From: Vitis vinifera
Lineage: Eukaryota > Streptophyta > Magnoliopsida > Vitales > Vitaceae
DNA: 64,000 bases
Direction: 5' to 3'
NCBI RefSeq assembly: GCF_030704535.1
Contig: NC_081820.1
Span: 21,517,001 to 21,581,000 of the forward strand
Below the pieces are notes generated by a model. It did no database searches. It was not told the DNA's origin and saw only the letters and a list, made by a program, of their open reading frames with translations. The position numbers and the translations under genes are program-made. Below are positions 11,816 through 24,098 of the stretch, piece by piece; the stretch's first letter is position 1; each line of letters opens with the position of its first letter.

Positions 11816-12150
11816 ATTTGTACCCATAAGAAAGTCCCAAATTAAATATCGTGTGTATCATATAATAGCATTATACGTGTATATTTATCATATGTGCATA
11901 TGAACAAGTCTCAAGGACCCACGACAGTGGATATTGACTATAAGAGCATTTTAACAATACTTTATAACATTCTTAAATATATTAAAGCAGTTTAAAATAA
12001 ATGTCACATTTGTTTTAATAAACAACAGAATTATTGAAAGAGAAGTCTGTAAAAAATAATATTTACCAATATTTAAATGCTTTTTTTAAGTTTTTTTTTT
12101 TTTCAGTCATTCATCACTTAAGCGTGTCAACTTAAGTTTTTTTCTAAGTT
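11816..12150 (-). repeat. Stilbene synthase distal upstream region, duplicated at 1-46 plus 3612-3790
   Basis: It begins AATTTGTACCCATAAGAAAG and contains AATAAACAACAGAATT. Both are found again at the left end of the window, interrupted there by the 3.6-kb element. It marks a tandem duplication that included the promoter. Confidence 0.7.
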
Positions 12151-12159
12151 TTTTACCCA

Positions 12160-13220
12160 GTCAAGTGATGCATGTCCCTCCACCTAATGCCAATTTAAGA
12201 AATGTACATATTCACTAGTAAAAGTGTAGGGAAATTTGAATAGAATTTTGGATTTTATTTTTTGTCCCATTTTTATTTCCAAACAAATTTTGAATTTGTT
12301 AAAAAATTGTTTTATGTTGTATTTTAAATTTTATTTCTTGAATTTGAGATTTTAACGAAATGAGAAAATAAATAAATAAATAAAGTCATCAAATATATTT
12401 CTTTAAAAATTTTATTTTTCATAAAAATGAAAAAATTAAAAGGAAAAAAACAAACAAAAATATATCCAACTACAACATGGGCTTGTGGATCCAATATTAG
12501 CCATTGATTAAAAGTTTTCAAAATTTATTATCTACATGTGTTCAATCTTGGTAGGCTTATAGCTCATTTATGGTGGTTGAATTTGTCTTTTCCTAGCACG
12601 ATTTAGGAGTATTATTTCAACAATGGGTGCTGATGTGAAAGTTTCATCCACCGACTTGGTATTTACACACTGCAACGTATTTTGTTTAGTTGAAAATTTT
12701 AATTTAATTTATTATAATTTAGATGGGAGTTATTTTCTTAGGTATTATCTATCCCACTTTGAACTTTATTAGATTTCAATCCGGGTCGGTTCGGATAAAA
12801 AATTTAAGTTAACTATGCATCATTGTTGATAAGTCTTTGCAATGTTTTTAATGCCGAAAATTGTTTTCAATAAGTTTTCAATTTGTGTTTCTCTTTAGAA
12901 TTAGTGTTTGATTCTAAAAAAGATTTTTGGAATATTTTAAACTTTAAAATTTTTTCATAATTAAATACTTCTATAAGTATAAATTATGTCATTATATATA
13001 TATTATTTTTTGAAATAGGCTATGTAATTTTCCTTATGAGCTTTTTATACAACCAAAGGTATCTATCTCATAGTGGAGAGATTATTCTTTTGTAAACTTG
13101 AGGTCTATGGTTCAAGCTCTTTTGTTGCAACAAAGCTAATTTTTTCTTTAAAGCCCTTCACATTTGATCCCATATTGGAAATGAGAGGAAAAATGAAGAT
13201 CTTTATAAACCTCTTTCCAT
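12160..13220. other. Intergenic, no gene seen
   Basis: AT-rich. At 13054-13125 there is a weak tRNA-like A/B-box pair, and the stretch up to 13220 (WGAGAGG then TCTTTATAAACCTCTTTCC) looks like the promoter part of a plant LTR. No element ends are defined. Confidence 0.4.
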
Positions 13221-13222
13221 CC

Positions 13223-14221
13223 AACACAAACTAGTAAGTTGTTGGGCTATGGGGCTCAATGTGGGTGTGTGGGCCGGTTAAGGCATTTATGGCCCGTTTT
13301 GCAATAATATGAGTGGGCATGGGGGCATGGGCTATTGGGCTGCCAGAGGGAAATTTGGCCATTTTGCCAAAAAAGGAAATAGGTAAAAGGAAGTGAAGAA
13401 CATTCATCCTTCTTATAAGGCTTAGATTAGGTCACTTAATCTAGTCCATTAAGTCCTAACTAATTAATTAATTAGTTCAATCTAAAAACAACATTCATAA
13501 ACTTTTTGTAACCTTACATTTTTTACCAAAACACCCTTATGTATGATGGATCAAAAGGGTGAATCGGACCGAAAAGGTCGATGATTCAACAGTCCGATTT
13601 TTAAGACACAACTTATAAGCTTAAGTGACTTGAGTCCATTTTGTGCTTAGGTCACTTAATCTAGCCTATTAAGTCCTAACACAAACTAGTAAGTTGTTGG
13701 GCCATGGGGCTCAATGTGGGTGTGTGGGCCAGTTTAGGCATTTATGGCCCGTTTTGCAATAATATGAGTGGGCATGGGGGCATGGGCTATTGGGCTGCCA
13801 GAGGGAAATTTGACCCTTTTGCCAAAAAAAGAAATAGGTAAAAGGAAGTGAAGAACATTCATCCTTCTTATAAGGCTTAGGTTAGGTCACTTAATCTAGC
13901 CCATTAAGTCCAAACTAATTAATTAATTAGTTCAATTTAAAAACAACATTCATAAACTCTTTTGTAACCTTACATTTTTTACCAAAACACCCTTATGTAT
14001 GATGGATCAAAAGGGTGAATCGGACCGGAATGATCAACGATTCGACATTCCGATTTTTAAGACACAACTTATAAACTTAAGTGACTTGAGTCCATTTTGT
14101 GTTTAGGTCACTTAATCTAGCCTATTAAGTCCTAACTAATTAATTAATTAATTCAATCTAAAAACAACATTCATAAACTCTTTTGTAACCTTATATTTGT
14201 TTACCAAAACACCCTTATGCA
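13223..14221. repeat. Tandem duplication, 455-bp unit (two full copies and a partial third)
   Basis: Copy A starts at 13223 and copy B at 13678, both with AACACAAACTAGTAAGTTGT. They agree closely over GGCCC-rich text (TTTATGGCCCGTTTTGCAAT), a block ACTAATTAATTAATTAGTTC and CCAAAACACCCTTATG. A third, partial copy (about 14101-14221) repeats only the AATTAATTAATT-to-ACCCTTATG part. Within each unit the string AGGTCACTTAATCTAG occurs twice. No protein; the origin is probably an LTR or similar repeat. Confidence 0.9.
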
Positions 14222-15549
14222 TACACATGAATAAAGAACTCAATTATCCTTCAAATAATGTGTTATGAAGGAACATGAGTTCAAGCAAAGACCACTAGGT
14301 TTGTTCCAAAGTTTGTTCAAAAGGAATAATTACTTCTAGCTAAATTAGCTTCTCTACAATTAGTATTATATCCATAGTACTTTTTTTATCCATATGATTA
14401 GGTCTAGTTAAGTTGTGACAATAGAGCTAATAATATTAAAAGACATTATTTTCATAACAAAAACTAGCAAGCATTAATCATTAACCATTCAAAGCAGTTG
14501 GTAAGTTTAGCAATAATGTAGTGTTTTTTTATTACTACATTCATTTATTAAAAGTATCCTAGTATCACAAGAATCAAGTCTATTTTAGGTAAGTCATGAT
14601 CTTATTACTAGGTAAATACCTTTTCTAATTAATCTATATGTCTTAAACTCTGGAAATTTATTAAGATAAGATTAACATACCTTTTATATTTAGTCCATAG
14701 ACTATGCAAATAGGATGACTTTAGGTGATTCTACCAATTCATATCTAAGTTACGTGTATAACCAAAATCTTCAACATCAATATTACTGAGGAGTTTCATC
14801 TTTAGGATTGGTCACTCCTACTACTAACATATGTGGTCTTGTCCTTAAGAAAATCCATATTCATTGATTCTTTGGCAAACCCTAATGGGGTGGCGATGGC
14901 CCAAAATCATGATAGGTCTTAAGATGATCATGAAAGTCCATATCCTTTGATCCCTCAAACCAACACACATTTAGGATGGTGATGACCCAAATCAAGATAA
15001 GCTTGATCAAGGTTAAGGGCTTTCTGAGGGCCCTCTCCCACTTAATATTTTGAAATAATTAAAAGTTGTGTAAAATATTTTATACAAACATTTTATAAAC
15101 TCTATTGCGATAATTAAACTCTTTTCTACTGAGTTTTAGCTCTCCATTTTTTATACAAAATTATTTTCTATGGATTATAAGGTAGAGGGAAGCAAGAAGT
15201 AAAAAGGAGTTGAGTTATAGTGTTATGTCTAAGGATTTGGGATTTTATGTTTTTGAACTATAAGTGATTTGGGTGTTGGAAAGTTTTGTAATAATAATAA
15301 TATAAAAAAAAAAAAAAAGATTATAGCTATGTGTAATAGTTATATATTTATATAAGTAACTTCAGCAATATATACCGTGCTTTGATGAATAAATAAAATA
15401 TAAATTTTCAATATTCTAAGTTGAATTGGTTGATATTGTTTGAGTTAAATCATGATTAAATGTTGAGTTGTTCCATAATTTCTATGATGGGAAGTTTCAA
15501 AGGTGTCAAGAGCTCTTCAATGGAAGAAAAAGATAATTTATATAATTTA
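14222..15549. other. Intergenic, no gene seen
   Basis: There is no supported coding region. A 15-base poly-A run occurs near 15304. Text around 14820-15045 (repeated GATGGCCCAAAATCA / GATGACCCAAATCA blocks) is imperfectly repeated. Confidence 0.5.
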
Positions 15550-15830
15550 GGTGGTGTTTATTTTTTTCGCTTTTTATTGAAAATAATTTATTTTCAAAAT
15601 TTAAATTATTTATTTTTCTACTTTTTCATGACTTATTATAAACTTTTTATTAAACATAAAAAGTCAAAATATATAATTTTTTCTAAACACAAAAAATAAC
15701 ATATTGGTTTTTTTTTTTACTTTTTAATATTTAATAGAAATAAAATACTACAAAAATAAACAACCTAATATTTAATATTATTAAACATTAAGGTTCTATT
15801 TAGAATTAAGTAAAAAAAACAAACACCACC
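15550..15830. mobile_element. Tourist-like MITE (PIF/Harbinger type), 281 bp
   Basis: The left end is GGTGGTGTTTATTTTTTT; the right end, reverse-complemented, is GGTGGTGTTTGTTTTTTT. It is flanked on both sides by TTA (15547-15549 and 15831-15833), the target-site duplication of this superfamily. Its subterminal sequence (reverse complement: CTTAATTCTAAATAGAAC) is shared with the right end of the large Harbinger element at 20-26 kb and with the MITE at 63.4 kb, so they are one family. Confidence 0.9.
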
Positions 15831-15833
15831 TTA

Positions 15834-17040
15834 ATCCAAAATTGAAAATATTAAGTTGAAATTGGGAAGAAACTATCATGCAGGTGGTTTGAAGTGGAAG
15901 TTCGTAAATAGAAGATGTAAAGAAAAGAAGGTGCATTGGAGAGGTGCGCAGTAGGTGTTAGTAGTACCGGAGCGCATAAAATGAGTGCAAAATAGGGGCA
16001 CTGGTGGCGCGGTGCACGGGTTGGTTAAGTGCGTTGTACTGGAGGTGTGCTTAGTACACTATATATGGTGCACCCCCTCTCAGCCTCTACCCAGAGCCTC
16101 TCCATAATTTTATTTTCTACAACGTTTTATTATATTTAAGTAAATATCCTCATTTATTATTTTATCATTTATATCTTTATTTGTTTTAAGTTTACAATAT
16201 AAATAACATAATATCCGGTTGTAATCCAATAAAAATATTTTCAAAACTTAATTTTAAGTAAATCAACATCTAATTTTTCAATTTTAATTATAAATCGGCA
16301 GTTTTTACTTAATTTCTTTGAGAAAAAAAATTGCTTAAGAAAAATTATCAAAGATAAAAATCCAAAAAAAAAAGTTATTTTGAGTATTCCCGGCATAAAA
16401 ATAATAAAATCTGCTTAACGAAATTTCTACATAACCAAGGTGGACATATGTAAAATCTCTCGATTGAACCATATTATTTCAACTTTTAAAATAAATAAAA
16501 TTTTAAATTTAGAAATTATAAAATAGAACTCTCTTTGTAACTCCCAAGGGAGGAACCCTAAAGAAAATTTGTTCAATTTTACTCTTTGCATTATATCCTC
16601 TCTTTCTTGTTTTCTTCTTCTTCTTCCACTTTATTCTATAATATTTTTTTATTTATTGATTTCATTTGAGAAATATTATGAAACAAAGGAAATAAAAATG
16701 TTATTTAATTTAATATATAAAAAATAATAAAATAATTATATAATACAAATAATTTTAAAAATTACATATTTTTTAATTATTTATATTAGATGGAAGATAA
16801 AATAAAACATAAAAGAGATAAAATAGATAAAAAAAAATTATTGAAATTAAACTAGTTTTTAATTTTTCTTCCCTTTTCTTGGACTTTCTCTTGGAGTGTA
16901 GGAAAATTCACATCAGTACTATTAAAATTAAATTCAAAAGAATATAATTAGCGGCAGAAAAATGATCCATTTTTTGTATTCCACACAAGCTTTACTTTAT
17001 TTGAATATAGTGATTTAATTTCATTATTTCACTATTCCCA
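15834..17040. other. Intergenic and 3' flank of the SIS gene, no gene seen
   Basis: A GC-richer island (15880-16110) contains TATATATGG and several GGTGCG/GCGCGG blocks but no open frame. The rest is AT-rich. Confidence 0.5.
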
Positions 17041-17075
17041 TAAAGTACATACTAAGGCGCGTATCCAAACGGACC

Positions 17076-17687
17076 TCATTCAAGATTGGTATGGCGTGAT
17101 CGAACGGCCGCGGGGCTCTCTCCCAAAACCTCGCCCAATCGGAAAACCACCATCTCAAACAGCACAAACATCGCTCCTTCGTACACGCTCCCCATCGGTA
17201 GCAAAGTGCGAGACTCCTCCGTTGGGGCCGGGCCTCCGTCATCCGCCATGGTCTGCGCCGGAATGTAGCCGATGGCGGTGGCGAGTTTGGCCGCGGATCC
17301 GGAGTCGGGCTGGGCGGTGAGGAGGAGGACGCGGGCGCCGCTGGATCTGGCAACGCCGCATATGGCGTCAACGGTGGGGAAGCCGCCGGGGCCTGCGGAG
17401 GCGAGGAGGAGGTCGGAGGAGGAGGAGATGGGAGGAGCGTTGACGTCGCCGACGCAGTGAGCGGAGAGACCGAGGTGAGCGAGTCGCATACAGAGAGCTT
17501 TGAGCATTAGGCCTTCGCGGCCGACGCCGTGGACGAAGACTCGGCCCTTAGCGGTAGCTGTGAGGGCGATTTCGTCCACCATGACGTCGAGAACCGGCGG
17601 TCTGGAAGTGGTTTTGGAGAAGATTGAGCTGATCTGGCTGCAGATCTCTGAGGCTAGGGTGGCCATTGAAGTGGCTGAGGAAGCCAT
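17076..17687 (-). CDS. SIS-domain protein, 6-phospho-3-hexuloisomerase-like
   Basis: A single-exon gene of 203 residues. One sugar isomerase (SIS) domain spans about residues 35-175: the phosphosugar-binding strand and loop GRVFVHGVGREG (48-59), the LLLASAGPGG segment (93-102), VLLLTAQPDSGSAAKLA (120-136) and the helix GSVYEGAMFVLFE (166-178). The C-terminal RHTNLE matches the RHANLE ending of bacterial and archaeal 3-hexulose-6-phosphate isomerases. The plant substrate is unknown; catalysis is inferred from the family. I chose the ATG giving MASSATSMATLASEICSQ; the frame stays open another 132 nt upstream but that part looks like leader. The gene is strikingly GC- and CpG-rich compared with the AT-rich flanks. 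From memory its closest counterpart is Arabidopsis At5g52190, a neighbour of the inhibitor-2 gene there as here. Confidence 0.88.
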   Translation of the reverse strand: MASSATSMATLASEICSQISSIFSKTTSRPPVLDVMVDEIALTATAKGRVFVHGVGREGLMLKALCMRLAHLGLSAHCVGDVNAPPISSSSDLLLASAGPGGFPTVDAICGVARSSGARVLLLTAQPDSGSAAKLATAIGYIPAQTMADDGGPAPTEESRTLLPMGSVYEGAMFVLFEMVVFRLGEVLGESPAAVRSRHTNLE

Positions 17688-17819
17688 AGTTCTGAGCGTT
17701 GATGTAATCTCAGAGCTCTCTGTATGTACACACATAGAGACACCCTTATCCAGGTGACTCAGCCCAACTGCATGGTTCACTACATAAAATGAGTTCCGTA
17801 CGAATTTCTGTGAAAACAT

Positions 17820-19961
17820 AGAAAAATTATTAAAAATCTTATAAAATTTTCATCAGACATACCTTCCTACGCATCTTTTATTCAATAATAAAGCCCTGTT
17901 TAGCGATAATTTCTAAAATAATTTTTTGTTCTTTAAAAAAAAAAGGTTTTTAGAAAATATTTTTTATTTATTTTTGTTGTTTTCACTTAAACTATTTTAA
18001 AAAGTAATTATATAAATATAAAAACTAAAATATTATAAATAAAATTTATTTTATAAAAGTAACAACATTTCAAATATTTATTTTACAAAACATTAAAGAT
18101 CAGGTTTTTCAAAAGCACTTATCAAACATTTTTTTCAAAATTATTTACGAAAACACTTACCAAATAAAACCTTTTTTTTTCATAAAAAAGAATTTAATAA
18201 AAAGTTAAATTTTATGAAAATCAACATAATATAACTTATAACTTAAGAGAACTTTTTTTTATAATAAAAATCTAGTAAAATCTTGAATAAAATATTATTG
18301 GACTTTAAATATTTACTAATATAATATAACATTTATTTATATATAAAATATTAAATTAAAAAAAAAAGTAAATCAGAAGTTTGTTGCTATAAATAATGTT
18401 GGTATTGGGTATAACGGATAAAGTTGATATTACAAATTTGAAACATTATCTCTTACCTACTGAAAATAACTATCTCCATTATTTACTTTTCTTTTATTTT
18501 ACCAACTTTCACCAATAAATTAGTTGTAAATAAATTTTTTTTTTTTAAAAAAAATACAATAATAAGTGAAGTTGTTCTTAAAGGGAATCCTATTTCAAAC
18601 ATACTCATTCTAATTTTTTAAAATAAAAATATGAATTATAAAGTGTTGGCTTAAATCTTCTTCCTATTTTTGTTTATAAATAAATAATAATAATAATTTT
18701 TATATAAAATACAAAGAAAAATAGAGACTTGTATATAAGAAAAAAATAATAATAATTTTAAAATTTGTTTAAAATTTTGAAGTAATAGAAATTTTCCTAT
18801 CTCGAATTTTAAAATTTTTGAAAATGAAACATATAATAAGTGATTCTTCCAAAAATGATTTTAGAAAATAATTCTCTAAAAATCACTTCAAATAGAAATT
18901 CGGTGGATATATTCTTAATCTTAAGTCTTATTAAAAAAAAAAATGAAAATAGTTTATAATTACAAATAAATTAAAGAATAAATATTTTTTAGTAAAATAT
19001 GAATAGTAATATTTATAAATTATAATCATAGATTATTTTTCATTTAAAAAAAATAAAAATATGGATATTATCATCTTTGTAAAAGCATAATTAAATTTTT
19101 TGTTAAAAATAAATAATTATAATTTAAAAATAATAATTATTAATAATAGTTTATTTAAAATGAATAATGAATAAATTTTAACTTTTCTTAATATATAAAT
19201 AAATGAGCCAAGTTTTTTATCACATGATACATTTAGTACTCCATTACGAACACAATATTTTATGATGTTTTAATTTAACCTATAATTAATTGGATTGTAT
19301 TTTGAATTTCAAATTATTTTTAAACATTTAAATATTGATCATATCTCACTTAATTTAGAATTCATTAACTTCATAAAAAAATTTTAAAAATATAGTTGTG
19401 TATAGGAGAAATAGTGAAGTCATGAATTTCAAATTATTTTTAGAAATTATTAAATTTGTTAATAAATCTAATCCAAAATGTGACTTAATTTGAAATTTAT
19501 TTATCTAGTGAGAAAATTTTAAAAAATAAAATTATGTGTAGAAAAATAATAGAGCCATTGTGAATCAATTTTTATCCAAATTTTTTGTATTAATAAGTTC
19601 GCTATTTGAGTTTCAAATTATTTTTAAAAATTATTAAACTCATCAATGGATCCAAAGCATTAATTAGTCTTATTTGATTCATTTGTCTAGTAAAAAAAAT
19701 TTCGAAAATATAATTTTACATAGAAAATAAATAATAGTCATTCTACACTAATTTTTGTACTTAAATTTCTAATATTAATTGGATCATTGTTTATGCTTTA
19801 AGATATTTTTAAAAATGAATAAACTTGTAATAAATACAACACATTAAGTTTTACTTGATTTGAAATTTATTTGTCTAGTAAAAAAAATTTCCAAAATATG
19901 ATATATGAAAAGAAAAAGTTAGTCAAATCATCCAAAATAAATTTGGGTCTTTTAATTTTAC
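17820..19961. other. AT-rich upstream flank of the SIS gene, MITE-like debris
   Basis: No gene. At 17895-18175 a sequence ending CACTTACCAAATAAAACC on the right and starting AGCCCTGTTTAGCGATAATTTC on the left looks like a hAT-type MITE, but the ends match poorly. From 19200 to 19920 a degenerate segment of about 115 bp recurs (TTTCAAATTATTTTTA ... TAGTRAAAAAATTT). Confidence 0.4.
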
Positions 19962-20240
19962 TTAGAGAGTGTTTGTTTTTTTAGTTTTTTGTTTAAAGTA
20001 ATTTGCTTTTAAACTTTAAGTTATTTATTTTTTAAATTTTTCATAACTTATTACTTAAATTTTAATTTGTTTAGATGAAAAAAAAATTCAAAATATTTGG
20101 CATTTTCTAAATGGAAAAAGCCACATTTTGAAGCCCCTCAAAACATGGTTGTGACACCCCAACCCCTGACTCTCACCCTATCTGTGTAGCTTGCTTGCCC
20201 ACTGGTTCCATAGCCATTACCAACATCCAACTTTCTTGAG

Positions 20241-22880
20241 GTAATTTCTTCCCTGTTTTCTCTCTCTATTTAGGTTTCTCAAGGTGTAAATTTCTCATTC
20301 ATTCTCCTTCTTTCTCTGTAAAATATGTGAACTTCTTTCAATAGGGCTTTGTATGATCTATGGTTTATTATGTTATTAGGATCTTGTGGATTGCTTGATT
20401 GTTGTGATTTTCGTGATTTGTTTGGTTATTAGGATTTTGTGGTTTGTTTGATTATTGAAACATAAAGAAAAATAGAAGAAAAATGGGGTTTAGGGTTGCA
20501 AATCTTTTTCTAAAAAATGTTTTGGCATTATAAGATATTTAATTCTTACACTCAATTAGTTTGTACCGAAACCAGTGTTTGATCTTTTGTAGATTTTTTG
20601 AAAGTTCTGCATTGTTTACAAAGTTGGGTACTTTAAATTTCAGTGGTTACTCTTAATTCTTAAGTGGGGTTTCTGTAGATTGTTGATGTCTACTTGTTTG
20701 GTTAGCCTTTCTGAGCTTTGTTCCCTATACAGAGGTTTCAATAACAATTCCCATAGATCGTAGAGTAGAGTTGTTATTTGGATATTGTTACCTTTTAAGG
20801 ACAAAACCTCCCAACAAGGATTCATTTATACCATATACATCTTCTTGCTAGTACTTCATCCTCAAAGCTAACCTTAATTCTCATTTGTTGGTTATATATT
20901 TTAACATTTTATGTCTTGTTTCCTTGCCAATCATGATCTACTCATAGTCGACTCCTTTTGCCTTTCCTTGTTAACTTTCCCTTGAAATAGTTTAGTAAAC
21001 TTTCATTAATTTATCAGTTTGTAGTTGCCCAGGATTTCTTTTGGAATTGGGGAGTTGAAAATGTTGCTTGGATTCTAAAAGGTTTTTGGAAAAAATAAAT
21101 TTTGTAATTTGTTATGTTGAATTTAGAAAATCACTTTGGATTTAGTATTTATATTCAAATCTGAACTAGGTAGGAGTAGATATGTTAGATTGCTCATTTT
21201 ATATACTTAAATTTTTTGGGTCAAAAAGATTCAATCCTAGCAAAGATATGCTTCCCACTACCACATGGAGTATGATATAAAAATATACCCAGCCAACCAA
21301 ATGATATGCCAAGTTTGATACTCGTTTTGTAAGAAGAAATATGTCTAGTACAAGATGTGTTCATCTCACTTGTTTTTTTAGTTTAAAAAATGGTTTTTTA
21401 GAATAGCTATCAACCTCTGTCCTGGTGCTGTTATAGTTTCTTCCACAAATTGCATAAAACAAATGTAAAATCCCAATGAATGAGAATCACAGTGGAACAC
21501 ATTGGTGAGCTAGCCTTTATTTGCAACTCTAATACAACTATTTCCTGTCTCACTATATGATCTTCTCCACTTCCAAAGGCTTTTTACGATCAGTAACAGG
21601 GCAATAAATTAGTCATGGTAGCATCAAAGAACTTATTCCCCATGAGAAACCACAATCATATGCTTTAGAACAAAGTTAAATTTGGGTTGATGATAACTTA
21701 ATCCCCTGAACAAAGGAACAAAATAGGAGCTTAATTTTTTAGATCTTTGTTGTGTCTTTTTTCTTGTTTAGAGTAGAATATAATCACATACTTGCCAGAG
21801 ATCATGAGAGTAATAGAAATTCCCAAACACAAAATGAGTTTTCCAAGCACAGCCTTGCTAAAATGGTTGGTGTGGTTTAGATTATGGTTATATTACATTG
21901 ACATTCTTATGGCATATTGATTCAGATCCATTCATATGACATATTTGGTCATGTTATAAGTCTCTGAATTTTTTTTAGTACATGATTAAAGTGTCCCATA
22001 CCTGTATAGTGCCCCCACCATGTTCAGATTGCATGGTGATCATGAACAATTTTCATACATATAAAACAACTACCTAGGGAAATTCTGAAGTTTAATTACT
22101 CCTACTGCATTCATGTCTATTCTCAACATTTTGTCTGACCAACCAATGTTGCAATTTCTTCCAAGAAGAAACCAAACCCACATAGATCCTCCTATTGTTA
22201 TGGAGGATAGCTTTTATTTCCTGCATCCTTTATTTCTTTTATAGTTCAATGGAATTGTTGTTTCTTATAAAGGGAAAAAAATAGTGTTGTTTTGCTACTA
22301 TGTACTCTTTTTCCTGGACTCATGCATGGTAAATGTTTGTTTTTATTCAAGTTGTAGAGTTTGTTGATGTTTCTTCATTGTCATAGGACTTTTAATGTTC
22401 ACTGTTTGCTAGACTGTAGGTAGGTTTTATGAAACACTGATTAGAAGTTCTCTAATAATTACAAATAGAAGGAAAAAAAATATGATAATTAAAATTGCAT
22501 GATTGGTTGAAAAATTGATTGATATATTTATCAAATTAATTAACAGGAGGGTTGTGGTGCTTCAAACCATGTTAACAAGAAAGGAGAACTTATTCTTATT
22601 TTTATTTTTATTTTTTTTATATTGCAATATTATAAACCATGCATGCTTGGATCTTTACTTATCCCTCCCCATTTTTCAATTTATACATTTACTTGGATTA
22701 CTTGGTACCTTTATGTCTCTTTTGCATTTTTTTTCTCTACATTTCTAATTATTGTTTCATACTCGGTGCAACTCATTCTTTAATACTACTAGTTGAATCT
22801 AGTTTTCAAATCCCATTAGATATTTTTATTCTTTGAAAAATAAAAATTAATCATTAATGTTGATTGGTTTTTTGTACAGT
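20241..22880 (+). other. Probable 5'-leader intron of the Harbinger Myb-like gene
   Basis: A donor GAG|GTAATT at 20241 and an acceptor TTTTTTGTACAG ending at 22880, one base before AATGAGTC, would splice a GC-richer leader exon (about 20150-20240) directly to the ATG. Inferred from splice consensus only. Confidence 0.45.
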
Positions 22881-22881
22881 A

Positions 22882-23229
22882 ATGAGTCAAAATGTTGAAA
22901 CCAGTAAGGCAAATTGGACTAACCCCACCCAAAGAAAACACTTTATTGACCTTTGTCTTCAAAAGGCAAATAAAGGTTTTACATGATCAGGTGGAGGTTT
23001 AAAGTCTAGTGCTTGGCCTCAAATTGCTGAAAAGTTGGAGAAGTTACTTGGAAAACGCGATACTTGGAAACAACTTAAGAATGAGTGGGATTACATGAAA
23101 ATACAATATCTCATTTGGAGTAAAATGATGACTATGACAGGACATGGTTATAACTCTATAACCAAAACTTTTGATTGGCCAGCTGAAAAATGGGAAGAAT
23201 ATCTGCAAGTAGTTTTCTTATGGATTTGA
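22882..23229 (+). pseudogene. Harbinger ORF1: Myb/SANT-like DNA-binding protein, with in-frame stop
   Basis: It begins MSQNVETSKANWTNPTQRKH and continues through the Myb/SANT-like domain (SAWPQIAEKLEKLL, TWKQLKNEWDYMK, FDWPAEKWEEYL). In PIF/Harbinger elements this protein helps bring the transposase to DNA and the nucleus. A TGA after KANKGFT (codon 35, at about 22984) interrupts the frame; many relatives have a sense codon there. The intact part from 23035 keeps the domain core. Broken remnants of its C-terminal part follow to about 23690. Confidence 0.8.
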
Positions 23230-24098
23230 GTGAATTTTTAAAACAATTGTCTTATATATGTATATATGACTCTTTTTTTTTTTTGTCTTATAAAATAGAA
23301 ATATCTAGAAGCTAACAATTCCTTTTTAAACCACTAGCAAATGTGGAGGAATTAGAGGCATTGTTTGGAAGAGTGTTAGCTACTAGGTCTAAAAATTAGA
23401 GATTTGGAGGAGTGATAGCGTTTGGGGTTGAGGAATCATCAACACATTCTACATCTTTGCCTAATGAAACTTTGATTAACTTAGAGGAAGATGAGAATTT
23501 GCCAAGTAATGCTAATGATGAAGTATAAGGTTCTAAGAAAAAACAGAAGAAATGAATAGAATAATGAATATGTTGGAGAATTTTAAAGGACCCTCAGTGA
23601 AGGAATGCATGAAGATTTTGAGGAGATTGTTGACTTATGAGGATCAATTATATTATGTAGCAATTAATGTGTTTTACAAGAAGAAATAGTATAGAGAGTT
23701 GTGGGTAGATATAGAAAGTGATCAAGAGCGAATGGGATGGATTCAAAGCTTGTGAAAATGACTTTAGATATTTGTTTTGGATTTATGAAATGCATTGATA
23801 TATTGCTTATATGATGATTGTAATGTGGTACATTTGGTTTGTTTATTTTGGATCTTGGATGTGTTTCCACTTTTGCAATTATAAGACTTTCTCTTTACAT
23901 TTTATTGAGAAGACTCACTCCTATATTACTTTCTTTACTATGATGATTTGAAATAGATGTGATATAAGTTGTTAGTTTTTCATAGTAATGGAAGCATAAT
24001 GCAATGATATAAGTTGTTACTTATACATTGTTATAATTATTTGATTATATTGTTATGTTTCTGTTTCATAAATATTGTCTTTTATAATAGATATTCTT

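Noticed and set aside
13054..13125. Possible SINE: TATCTCATAGTGG (A-box-like) and TATGGTTCAAGC (B-box-like)
   Set aside because: No A-rich tail, no target-site duplication, and the text runs on into an LTR-like sequence.
17024..17371. 115-codon minus-strand frame and several plus-strand frames over the SIS gene
   Set aside because: Shadows caused by the GC-rich SIS coding sequence; the SIS-domain frame is the real one.
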